The notes under the pieces are model-generated. The model saw only the letters and a list, made by a program, of their open reading frames with translations, did no database searches and was not told the origin of the DNA. Positions 1 to 5,931 of a stretch of DNA of 8,895 nt are shown in pieces. Position numbers and translations under genes: made by a program. The stretch is taken from positions 1-8,895 of the forward strand of contig JALHLL010000148.1 in NCBI GenBank assembly GCA_022844575.1, in the 5' to 3' direction. Positions within the stretch are counted from its first letter, which is position 1; every line of letters begins with the position of its first letter. Source of the DNA: a bacterium (GTDB lineage Bacteria; Bacteroidota; Ignavibacteria; Kapaibacteriales; UBA961).

Positions 1-1
1 A

Positions 2-607
2 TCATATAATGTAAGGGCTATAATACTGAAAGGCGATTTGAGTGTTGAGCAAGATATAGTCCGATTTATGAATGAAGCTTTCGAAAGAATGGGTTCGATT
101 GATGTTCTTGTTAATAATGCTGGTATCTTTCCCGAACCCTATATGCTCGAAAATACTAGCGCCGAACTCTGGGATTCGGTTAATGATGTAAATACTAAAG
201 CACAATTCATCACCGCGCGTGAGTTTGTACGGAAAACGAAAACACCGGAAAGTGATAATGTAATATTGAAAAGAATAATCAATATTGCTTCTTTAGGCGG
301 AATAGAGACATGGAAAAAAAGAATATCATACAATGTGTCCAAGTCGAGTTCTATACAACTTACAAAGTCTCTTGCTGTTGAATTAGCACCCTTTTTTAGT
401 GTTAACTGTATTTGTCCCGGGGCAATTATACAGCCCGACGACTTTGCAGAACAGGATGCCGGTTTAATACCGGAAAAAAGGATTCCGATGTTGCGATACG
501 GTACTGCAAGCGATATTTTTGATGCTCTGTATTTTTTTTCCACTTGTTCGCCCTATATTACAGGGCAGATAATGATTATTGACGGGGGATATCATTTATC
601 CCGATAA
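2..607 (+). CDS. Short-chain dehydrogenase/reductase, 5'-truncated by window edge
   Basis: This is a classical SDR, an NAD(P)H-dependent cytosolic oxidoreductase. The frame is open to the left edge, and the 12 codons before the TTG at 38 read as SDR sequence (RAIILKGD before LSVEQDI). That TTG is therefore not the start. About 201 residues are visible, and the N-terminal Rossmann strand with the TGxxxGIG cofactor motif lies outside the window. Visible motifs, numbered from the TTG codon: NNAG at 26-29, an Asn in the DVNTKA segment, the catalytic Ser in NIASLGG, the YNVSK catalytic YxxxK pair, the CPGAI loop and the C-terminal ITGQ...DGG segment. The N-S-Y-K tetrad looks complete. The substrate cannot be read from the sequence. 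A 3-oxoacyl-ACP reductase or a pteridine reductase/FolM-like role is possible; the PGAI followed by a Pro-rich stretch mildly favours the latter. It is 13 nt upstream of the LOG gene and probably cotranscribed with it. Confidence 0.9.
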   Translation, partial: SYNVRAIILKGDLSVEQDIVRFMNEAFERMGSIDVLVNNAGIFPEPYMLENTSAELWDSVNDVNTKAQFITAREFVRKTKTPESDNVILKRIINIASLGGIETWKKRISYNVSKSSSIQLTKSLAVELAPFFSVNCICPGAIIQPDDFAEQDAGLIPEKRIPMLRYGTASDIFDALYFFSTCSPYITGQIMIIDGGYHLSR

Positions 608-610
608 AGA

Positions 611-615
611 AAGGA
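611..615 (+). promoter_or_regulatory. Ribosome binding site for the LOG-family gene
   Basis: AAGGA lies 5 nt before the ATG at 621. It decides the start: the same frame is open from a TTG at 579, but that would place 14 extra residues inside the end of the upstream SDR gene without a comparable site. Confidence 0.6.
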
Positions 616-620
616 ATAGT

Positions 621-1457
621 ATGAAGAACAAACGTTTTAGCCAAAAAGCTCCGAAAGCATATCATGATGCTGACTTTATCAATAGTGAAGATGCACGGAT
701 TTTACGGATTATGGCTGAGTACCTCGGTCCTTATAAACAGTTCCGAGAAGAAGAAGTAACTAATACTATCGTACTTTTCGGCTCTGCTCGTATCCGATCG
801 CAAGAGCAGTTTATTGAAGAAAAAGATAGATTGAAGTCTCAACTTGAGCGTGCAGGCGATGCGGAAAACGAGCATATCAATTATCAATTAAAACGGTTGG
901 AAAAACAAGAGGAGTTATCGCAATACTATGATGATACCGTAGAGCTTTCACGTCTGATAACGGAATGGGTAAAAACATTGCCGAAGAAAAAAAGATTTAT
1001 TATATCAACAGGTGGCGGACCCGGTATAATGGAAGCAGCAAACAAGGGGGCATTTGTAGCAGGAGGGAGTAGTATAGGACTTAATATAAGTTTACCATTT
1101 GAACAACATCCTAATCCATATATTACTCCGGATTTGAATCTCGAATTTCATTACTTTTTTATGAGGAAATTTTGGTTTGCTTATCTTGCAAAAGCATTAG
1201 TGATAATGCCCGGTGGATTCGGCACTCTTGATGAATTGATGGAATTGTTGACATTAATACAAACACGCAAAATATCAAAAAGAATACCTATTATAATTTA
1301 TGGTGAAACCTTTTGGAGAAATGTTATTAACTTCGATTATTTGGTAGATACGGGTATGATTTCGCCGGAAGATACTTTATTATTCAGATTTTTTGATGAC
1401 CCGAAGTTAGCGTTTGAGTATCTCAAAAAAGAATTGACTAAAATATATGAATTATGA
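621..1457 (+). CDS. LOG-family protein (nucleotide 5'-monophosphate phosphoribohydrolase)
   Basis: This is a 278-residue Rossmann-like protein of the LOG/lysine decarboxylase-like family (TIGR00730 type). Characterised members cleave the N-glycosidic bond of cytokinin riboside monophosphates or AMP, releasing the base and ribose 5-phosphate. Visible motifs: strand TIVLFGSARI at 49-58, the phosphate-binding STGGGPGIME at 129-138, MRK at 181-183 carrying the family Arg, and PGGFGTLDE at 197-205 carrying the catalytic Glu205. The older 'lysine decarboxylase' label should not be used. A very charged, probably helical stretch of about 50 residues (roughly 59-108) separates the first strand from the rest, where small LOG proteins have a short loop; this explains the length compared with about 180-200 residues for the short form. 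The start is ATG 621, backed by AAGGA 5 nt upstream. The 3' end overlaps the next gene by 11 nt. The substrate is unknown; a housekeeping nucleotide-salvage role is likely. Confidence 0.88.
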   Translation: MKNKRFSQKAPKAYHDADFINSEDARILRIMAEYLGPYKQFREEEVTNTIVLFGSARIRSQEQFIEEKDRLKSQLERAGDAENEHINYQLKRLEKQEELSQYYDDTVELSRLITEWVKTLPKKKRFIISTGGGPGIMEAANKGAFVAGGSSIGLNISLPFEQHPNPYITPDLNLEFHYFFMRKFWFAYLAKALVIMPGGFGTLDELMELLTLIQTRKISKRIPIIIYGETFWRNVINFDYLVDTGMISPEDTLLFRFFDDPKLAFEYLKKELTKIYEL

Positions 1458-2358
1458 TTTCCATAAAGGAATTCATATTCATTACTTCGATAGAGCAATG
1501 ACTGCCGAATTGGAAAAGAAAATCAGTCCGATGATTCGTTTACTTGATGATACGGATGATAGTGTACTTGCTGCTGTTAGGAGGGCATTGATTAGTGAAG
1601 GAAAAAATGCAATTCCTTTTTTAAGGAGTGCTCATGGCGTAATTACTAATAAATATCAAAAGGATAATATTCTTGATGTGATAAGGAAAATTAGGCAAAA
1701 CCCTCTTTTCCTTTTAAGGGAATTTTTGGAGAATACTGATAAATCGGAGAGTTTTGAGACATTAGAGCAACAAGTTGTGAATTTATCATCTTTCGGATAT
1801 CCTGAAACCGATCCGGACTATATTCATTCTTTTTTAGATAAAGTTTCACTTGAAATCCATTCCGCTTATGTCAAAAATTCAACTACAAATCACTTAACAT
1901 TGTTAATGGCTTTAAATCAAGTTTTTTTTCATAAGTATAATTTCAGAGGAACAGACGATCACTATTTTAATCCGGATCAATCATATCTTTATTCTCTATT
2001 ACTTAATAAAACAGGAATACCGATTTCTTTATCGGTATTATATATGTTATTAGCCGAGCGATGTGGCATTGATATGTATGGCGTTAATTTGCCGCTTCAC
2101 TTCCTCGCTTATGATAAAGAATCTGACGTGTACATTGATGTTTTCAATAGCGGTATTATGTTAACTAAGGATGATTGTAAGGATTTTTTGAGAAAAGCAC
2201 ATATTGAGTTTCGAGATGAAATGTTACACAGAGCGTCCAATCAAACGATTATTAAAAGAATGATTCGGAATCTGATAATAGCGCATCAGAAATACGGTGA
2301 TGAATGGGAAGTTCATCAGTTGAAAGAGTTGCTTAATGAAAACGAAAGAGCCGATTAG
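1447..2358 (+). CDS. SirB1-family / transglutaminase-like protein
   Basis: This is a 303-residue protein of the SirB1/Transglut_core2 family. The N-terminal 25-95 region is helical and HEAT-like (RLLDDTDDSVLAAVRRAL). The conserved core spans about 140-250: LLNKTGIPISLSVLYMLLAERCG (185-207), GVNLPLHFL with His218, and YIDVFNSG with Asp231, followed by the LTKDDC segment. Family members are widespread in bacteria, often next to peptide-chain release or translation genes, but have no settled biochemical function. The His and Asp of a transglutaminase-like triad are present. The only cysteines are 206 and 244, and none sits before the GIPISLS helix where a nucleophile is expected. The ATG at 1447 overlaps the LOG gene by 11 nt, suggesting coupling; ATG 1498 is an alternative start that would drop 17 residues. 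Neither has a good ribosome binding site. The stop codon lies inside a terminator stem. Confidence 0.85.
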   Translation: MNYDFHKGIHIHYFDRAMTAELEKKISPMIRLLDDTDDSVLAAVRRALISEGKNAIPFLRSAHGVITNKYQKDNILDVIRKIRQNPLFLLREFLENTDKSESFETLEQQVVNLSSFGYPETDPDYIHSFLDKVSLEIHSAYVKNSTTNHLTLLMALNQVFFHKYNFRGTDDHYFNPDQSYLYSLLLNKTGIPISLSVLYMLLAERCGIDMYGVNLPLHFLAYDKESDVYIDVFNSGIMLTKDDCKDFLRKAHIEFRDEMLHRASNQTIIKRMIRNLIIAHQKYGDEWEVHQLKELLNENERAD

Positions 2359-2376
2359 AATTTCTAATCGGCTCTT
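2346..2376. terminator. Perfect 14-bp hairpin at convergent gene ends
   Basis: AAGAGCCGATTAGA (2346-2359), a 3-nt loop ATT, then the exact reverse complement TCTAATCGGCTCTT (2363-2376). The left arm contains the last sense codons and the TAG stop of the SirB1-family gene. On the plus strand the arm ends in CTCTT with no long U-tract. On the minus strand the hairpin is followed by a T-rich stretch (TCGTTTTCATT) and sits 29 nt beyond the stop of the T9SS cargo gene. It may therefore work in both directions and looks a little better for the minus-strand gene. Confidence 0.75.
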
Positions 2377-2405
2377 GTACAAATAGTTAATTACTACTCT
2401 TAAGC
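2377..2405. other. Convergent spacer, nothing further seen
   Basis: A 29-nt AT-rich stretch lies between the terminator hairpin and the stop of the T9SS cargo gene. I see no additional site in it. Confidence 0.5.
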
Positions 2406-3080
2406 TTATTCTTTTACGAAACGAGAGATTGTAGATTTGTTACCATTGGTCAAATGAATAATATAAACACCGCTCAGAAACTTAGAGGCATCTATTGTTT
2501 CATAGTCATTATTTAAAGATACTTGATATACGGTTCTGCCCGTCACATCGGAAATCGTTAGCGTACTACCGGCATATCCCCGTAAAGAGAATGTGGAACT
2601 TACTGGATTTGGCGCAATCAAGTTACTTAATTCTTCTGTCTCAGTTACTGAAACAGAAGACTCAACAATTTCAAAAGTGTATTCAAGACCTGCAATTTCA
2701 CCCTCTGCTGTGGGGAATACAAGATATTTAACAATACCGCTTATTGGCGTTTCGGTTGGAACTTGTACTTTTAAAAATGTGATAGTTTCGCCCGGTTCTA
2801 TTTTAGTTGTTGAAGCTCTTCCCGGAGCCTCGCCACCTAAACATGTTTCATTATCGCAAATACTAAAGGATGTGTAAGGAAGAGTCGTATTTATCAATTT
2901 CCATGATAAACCTAACGGCGTTACTGTTAAATTGATCACATCTGCATGATTGTCATTATAGCTTTGTGGTTGCCATACAACTTTTGAGTACCTTTCCTCA
3001 TTAACAAACTTGAAAGATTGAGAAAATGCAACCGTGTGTAAAGCAACCAATGCAAGAATAACTGTAAAGATACGTTTCAT
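2406..3080 (-). CDS. Secreted protein with T9SS type A sorting domain
   Basis: This is a 224-residue exported protein. Residues 1-20 form a Sec signal peptide (MKR, then the hydrophobic IFTVILALVALHTVAFS, with likely cleavage before or near Gln21). The middle, about 22-140, is beta-rich, with two cysteines in ICDNETC (75, 80) that could form a disulfide. The context of N-T-LP before CDN-x-x-C resembles a motif I recall from secreted Bacteroidota proteins of unknown function. A short acidic linker (SSVSVTETEE) leads into the C-terminal domain, about 150-224: APNPV at 156-160, an ISDVTGRTVY strand pair, SGVYIIHL at 203-210 and a basic end. That layout is the type A Por/T9SS sorting signal, removed during outer-membrane passage, so the mature product would be on the surface or outside. 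The cargo function is unknown. Its start has TGAGG 5 nt upstream. It is transcribed alone, convergent with the SirB1 gene and divergent from the desaturase. Confidence 0.9.
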   Translation of the reverse strand: MKRIFTVILALVALHTVAFSQSFKFVNEERYSKVVWQPQSYNDNHADVINLTVTPLGLSWKLINTTLPYTSFSICDNETCLGGEAPGRASTTKIEPGETITFLKVQVPTETPISGIVKYLVFPTAEGEIAGLEYTFEIVESSVSVTETEELSNLIAPNPVSSTFSLRGYAGSTLTISDVTGRTVYQVSLNNDYETIDASKFLSGVYIIHLTNGNKSTISRFVKE

Positions 3081-3085
3081 ATCAA

Positions 3086-3090
3086 CCTCA
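3086..3090 (-). promoter_or_regulatory. Ribosome binding site for the T9SS cargo gene
   Basis: Read on the minus strand, TGAGG lies 5 nt before the ATG at 3080. It supports this start, which also gives a complete signal peptide. Confidence 0.55.
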
Positions 3091-3123
3091 AGAGTTTTTG
3101 ACGGAATACTGTTTTATCATTTG

Positions 3124-3157
3124 CAAAAATAGAGAATGTTAGTATATTTCTGCTAAA
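3124..3157 (-). promoter_or_regulatory. Candidate Bacteroidota-type promoter for the T9SS cargo gene
   Basis: On the minus strand TATTTTTG (3131-3124) matches the Bacteroidota -7 element TAnnTTTG exactly. A TTTAG (3157-3153) 21 nt upstream is a weak match to the -33 TTTG/TTG element. The predicted start of transcription would leave a leader of about 35-40 nt before the ATG at 3080. This is by pattern only; AT-rich spacers produce such matches by chance. Confidence 0.4.
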
Positions 3158-3181
3158 GAGTAATGATTATATTTAACCGCT

Positions 3182-3211
3182 TTTGTTTCACACATTCAAA
3201 AATTCAGTTTG
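3182..3211 (+). promoter_or_regulatory. Candidate Bacteroidota-type promoter for the desaturase-led operon
   Basis: TTTG at 3182-3185 and TCAGTTTG at 3204-3211 are separated by 18 nt. The second differs from TAnnTTTG at one base. It lies 33 nt before the start codon at 3245 and is the only promoter-like pair I see upstream of the eight-gene run. No operator-like inverted repeat is visible beside it. Confidence 0.33.
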
Positions 3212-3229
3212 GAATATGAGTAACGCTGT

Positions 3230-3235
3230 AAAGGA
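3230..3235 (+). promoter_or_regulatory. Ribosome binding site for the desaturase gene
   Basis: AAAGGA lies 9 nt before the first ATG (3245) and 12 nt before the second ATG of the tandem ATGATG. The spacing favours the first. Confidence 0.5.
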
Positions 3236-3244
3236 TAAAAAGAA

Positions 3245-4219
3245 ATGATGGAGACACTCACGAAACTTGAAGATATGACACGCTCCGAAATTGTTAATGG
3301 CAACGGCATTACATTTCCTGCGTTCCGGAAACAATTAAGACCGAATTTTGCTGTTGTATGGAGGGATATTACAGGTGGGTATCTTGCTTTGATTCTTACG
3401 GCCTTAATTGCTTTAAGTGTACAGGGTAATTCATTGGTAATAAATATTCTTACTGTGTTGTTCTGTTCTGGATTGTTTGGATATTTTTTAGCATATCTGC
3501 AACTTTTTTTTCATGAGGCCGCTCATTATAATATTGCTAAGGACAGAAAATTGAACGACAAATTGGCTAATATCTTTATTGGTGCAATCGTAGGTCAAGA
3601 CATAACGGTGTATAGGCCTATTCATCTGATGCACCATAGATTTTTGGGAAGTGTAAATGATACTGAACGTTCGTATTTCGATGCTCTTACATGGAAATAC
3701 ATTCTCGAATCATTAACCGGTATAAGAGTTCTGAAGGTACTTGGAGCAAGAGAAAAGATAATGAAATCTAAAAACGAATCAAAAGCAAATCAAAAAAGTA
3801 ATATCAACCTACAGTTGTTTATCGGTTTTGTAACGAATGCACTTATAGTTGGGTTTTGTTTGTGGGCAGGGTATTATGTCATGGCAATTTCGTGGGTTCT
3901 GGGTATGGCTGTCGTCTTCCCTTTTTTCGGAGCAATAAGACAACTTCTTGAACATAGAGGGGAACAATCAAATAGGAACAACGATTATTCCGTCGTGCCA
4001 CATGGCGAGGTGAATAGATTATTCGGTGATGGGCCTATTGCCAGTACATTAGGCGCTGCCGGCTTTAATCGGCACTTGCTGCATCATTGGGAACCGGCTA
4101 TCTCTTATACTTGTTTTAAGGAACTTGAAACATATCTAATGGATACTCAAGTTCGTAACTATCTTGAAAGTAGAAGAGCCGGTTATTTCAGTACTTTTAT
4201 TACACTTTTCGGTAAGTAA
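3245..4219 (+). CDS. Fatty acid desaturase-family membrane di-iron enzyme
   Basis: This 324-residue integral membrane protein belongs to the membrane fatty acid desaturase/hydroxylase superfamily. It carries the histidine boxes that bind the di-iron centre: HEAAH (90-94), HLMHH (127-131) and HLLHH (277-281), plus LLEHRGE (235-240), whose His237 is often a further ligand. Hydrophobic stretches at about 45-60, 66-88, 188-208 and 212-232 would form two membrane hairpins, with the boxes on the cytoplasmic face. Members insert double bonds or hydroxyls into acyl chains, sphingolipids or carotenoids using O2 and an electron donor, so an aerobic or microaerobic host is implied. No fused cytochrome b5 or ferredoxin domain is present. 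The substrate cannot be read here. It is the first gene of the run, 6 nt before a methyltransferase, which suggests consecutive modification of one lipid or metabolite. Tandem ATGATG start codons; the first fits the ribosome site best. Confidence 0.88.
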   Translation: MMETLTKLEDMTRSEIVNGNGITFPAFRKQLRPNFAVVWRDITGGYLALILTALIALSVQGNSLVINILTVLFCSGLFGYFLAYLQLFFHEAAHYNIAKDRKLNDKLANIFIGAIVGQDITVYRPIHLMHHRFLGSVNDTERSYFDALTWKYILESLTGIRVLKVLGAREKIMKSKNESKANQKSNINLQLFIGFVTNALIVGFCLWAGYYVMAISWVLGMAVVFPFFGAIRQLLEHRGEQSNRNNDYSVVPHGEVNRLFGDGPIASTLGAAGFNRHLLHHWEPAISYTCFKELETYLMDTQVRNYLESRRAGYFSTFITLFGK

Positions 4220-4225
4220 CATTCA

Positions 4226-4948
4226 ATGGCTGAAAATTTCACTACACAGCAAAAGATAGAATTTGATGAATTTGCGGCGGATTATGAACAATTACATGCT
4301 AAAAATACATCATCATCTGGTTTTGAACCGTCGTATTTTGACGAATATAAAGTAAAAGAAGTTGCAAGGAGATTACAATCTTTGCTTAAACCTAAAGATA
4401 CAGTTGAAATTTTGAATTATGGTTGCGGTATAGGCAAAAGCGAGGTATTCTTTAGGAAGTATTTTCCTCAGTCAACATCCTTAGGCGTTGATATTTCGCC
4501 CGAATCAATAAGAAGAGCCGAGATAGAGAATACTAATATTTCATCGGCATCTTTCAGAGTGTTTAATCCGGGTGAGTTTCCTCAGTGGGGTGAATTCGAC
4601 ATTATTTACATAGCTAATGTGTTTCATCATATACCTCATGAACTCCATCACGATATTTTAGTACATTTGAGAAGTTTATTAAAAAAAGACGGACAACTGT
4701 TCATGTTTGAACATAATCCGCTTAATCCGATTACGGTACGTACCATCAATCAGTGTGAATTCGATAAAGATGCTGTGTTACTATACCCTGATTATTCGGT
4801 CAAGGCATATTCCGGTGCGGGGTTCTCGAAAGTAACGAAGCGTTTTACATTGTTCTTTCCGGGCTTCATATCCTTTATGGTACCTCTCGAAAAATATATG
4901 GCATGGCTCCCATTCGGTGCGCAGTATTATATACAAGCGAACAAATAA
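4226..4948 (+). CDS. Class I SAM-dependent methyltransferase
   Basis: This is a 240-residue protein with a seven-strand Rossmann methyltransferase fold. Motif I is ILNYGCGIG (62-70), with the SAM-binding glycines. GVDIS (87-91) supplies the acidic residue Asp89 expected to contact the ribose hydroxyls. FDIIYIANVFHHIPH (124-138) is motif IV-like, and LKKDGQLFMFEHNP (152-165) is the strand after the active site. These resemble UbiE/small-molecule methyltransferases rather than DNA or RNA enzymes, but the acceptor is unknown. The C-terminus (about 205-232) is rich in aromatic and hydrophobic residues (LFFPGFISFMVPLEKY) and may touch a membrane or bind a hydrophobic substrate. It begins 6 nt after the desaturase stop and shares one base with the next gene (TAATG). 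The tight link suggests that both enzymes act on related substrates; this is inference. Confidence 0.85.
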   Translation: MAENFTTQQKIEFDEFAADYEQLHAKNTSSSGFEPSYFDEYKVKEVARRLQSLLKPKDTVEILNYGCGIGKSEVFFRKYFPQSTSLGVDISPESIRRAEIENTNISSASFRVFNPGEFPQWGEFDIIYIANVFHHIPHELHHDILVHLRSLLKKDGQLFMFEHNPLNPITVRTINQCEFDKDAVLLYPDYSVKAYSGAGFSKVTKRFTLFFPGFISFMVPLEKYMAWLPFGAQYYIQANK

Positions 4949-5706
4949 TGACATATAGATTCTATTATAGTATTATAGCTGCTTGTTTACTCATCGCCTG
5001 GCGAAGGGGTGGATTAGATGTATTAGTAAATGAAGCAAAATCCTATGATTCGGTGTTCAAGGAAGAACAAGCACTAAAAAAGTATAAAGAGATATTGACC
5101 ATTGAGCCCGATAATATCGTGGCTCTATGTGGTGCAAGTATAAATTCTGTTCGAATAGGCAATCGTGAAAAGAATGAGGAAAAAAAGAAAGCTCTTTTTG
5201 CAGATGGATTAACCTTTGCTCAAAAAGCAATAGGCATAAATTCTCAATATGATGAGGCAAACTTCTGTATGGCAGCGGCTTTAGGAAGGAAAGCGGAATT
5301 ATTAGGTGCAAAAGAGAGACTTTCAATGGCAAAGGAGATAAAAAAATATGCCGACAAGTGTGTTCAACTCAATTCCAATCATGCAGGAGGACATCATATA
5401 ATAGGGCGTTGGCATCATCGATTTTCAAATCTCAGTTTTTTTGAAAAGGCAGCAGCAAATACATTGTTCGGTGGTATTCCGCAAGAGGTTAGTGAATCGA
5501 AAGGGTTATATCACCTTAAAAAAGCTGTTGATTTGAAGCCCGATTTTATACTGTATTTTTACGATTATGCCGTTGCCTTAAACGATGCCGATAATGAAAA
5601 TGAAGCAATAACCATATTGAAAAAAGCTTTAACATTAAAGCAACAAACTTCTGACGATCCGTCAATTATAGCAAAATGTAAAGAATTATTAGATGACATT
5701 CAATAA
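4948..5706 (+). CDS. RMDN-like tetratricopeptide repeat protein
   Basis: This is a 252-residue helical repeat protein. Repeat-like helices occur at about 25-60 (a TPR with YKEILTIEPDN), 84-112, 128-155 and 186-235 (HLKKAVDLKPDF, then NEAITILKKALTL). Residues 153-178 (GRWHHRFSNLSFFEKAAANT then LFGGIP) resemble the hallmark of the eukaryotic RMDN (regulator of microtubule dynamics) family and its bacterial TPR relatives, which I recognise from memory. Function in bacteria is not established. The N-terminus has a short hydrophobic stretch (about 5-18). The ATG at 4948 overlaps the methyltransferase TAA by one base; a longer frame from ATG 4903 would run through the end of that gene and is less likely. 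With the 4948 start, IIAAC ending at Cys13 is loosely lipobox-like, but the hydrophobic run before it is too short for a confident lipoprotein call. Periplasmic or membrane-anchored location is uncertain. Confidence 0.72.
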   Translation: MTYRFYYSIIAACLLIAWRRGGLDVLVNEAKSYDSVFKEEQALKKYKEILTIEPDNIVALCGASINSVRIGNREKNEEKKKALFADGLTFAQKAIGINSQYDEANFCMAAALGRKAELLGAKERLSMAKEIKKYADKCVQLNSNHAGGHHIIGRWHHRFSNLSFFEKAAANTLFGGIPQEVSESKGLYHLKKAVDLKPDFILYFYDYAVALNDADNENEAITILKKALTLKQQTSDDPSIIAKCKELLDDIQ

Positions 5707-5711
5707 TTATT

Positions 5712-5930
5712 ATGAATAATACATACAAATTCAAAACTACAATAAATTGTGGTGGCTGTATAGCTTCCGTGAAACCAATTTTAGATGCCAACCCCTCCAT
5801 TGAAAAATGGGATGTTGACATTAGTCACCCCGATAAAGTACTTACCGTAATATTAAAAGGTGATGAACCTAATACGGTAATAACCGATATACGAAAAGTC
5901 GGTTTTTCGATAGATTCTATCGAATTGTAA
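5712..5930 (+). CDS. Heavy-metal-associated (HMA) domain protein
   Basis: This is a 72-residue single-domain protein with the ferredoxin-like HMA fold. The metal-binding CxxC is Cys13-Gly-Gly-Cys16 in the INCGGC loop, followed by the helix IASVKPILDANP, the strand WDVDIS, the strand KVLTVIL and the terminal GFSIDSIEL. The length is normal for a free copper-chaperone type domain, as opposed to one fused to a P-type ATPase. It binds soft metals, most likely Cu(I), probably in the cytosol. It lacks the usual Met before the loop (GMTC), having Ile-Asn instead, a variant I associate with Bacteroidota HMA proteins. It lies 5 nt after the TPR gene and one base before the ABC ATPase. No copper ATPase or CsoR/CueR-type regulator is in the window. 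Confidence 0.85.
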   Translation: MNNTYKFKTTINCGGCIASVKPILDANPSIEKWDVDISHPDKVLTVILKGDEPNTVITDIRKVGFSIDSIEL

Positions 5931-5931
5931 A

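Noticed and set aside
532..539. Run of eight T in the SDR gene as a possible slippage or phase-variation tract
   Set aside because: The frame is intact through it and the conserved C-terminal ITGQ...DGG segment follows; a single AT-rich run is expected by composition.
139..543. 134-codon minus-strand open frame opposite the SDR gene
   Set aside because: It is a shadow of the plus-strand gene with no recognisable motif; the plus frame carries the full SDR catalytic tetrad.
579..620. Longer N-terminus for the LOG protein from TTG 579
   Set aside because: The extra 14 residues lie mostly within the SDR coding end, and ATG 621 has AAGGA at good spacing.
2593..2877. Plus-strand open frames opposite the T9SS cargo gene
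   Set aside because: The minus frame has a signal peptide and T9SS sorting domain; the plus frames show no domain and lack a ribosome site.
3081..3244. Operator or small RNA in the divergent spacer
   Set aside because: Apart from the promoter-like elements I see no inverted repeat or stable stem that would support either.
4903..4947. Longer N-terminus for the TPR protein from ATG 4903
   Set aside because: It would overlap the methyltransferase by 46 nt, and the ATG at 4948 forms the same TAATG junction seen at 8647-8651.
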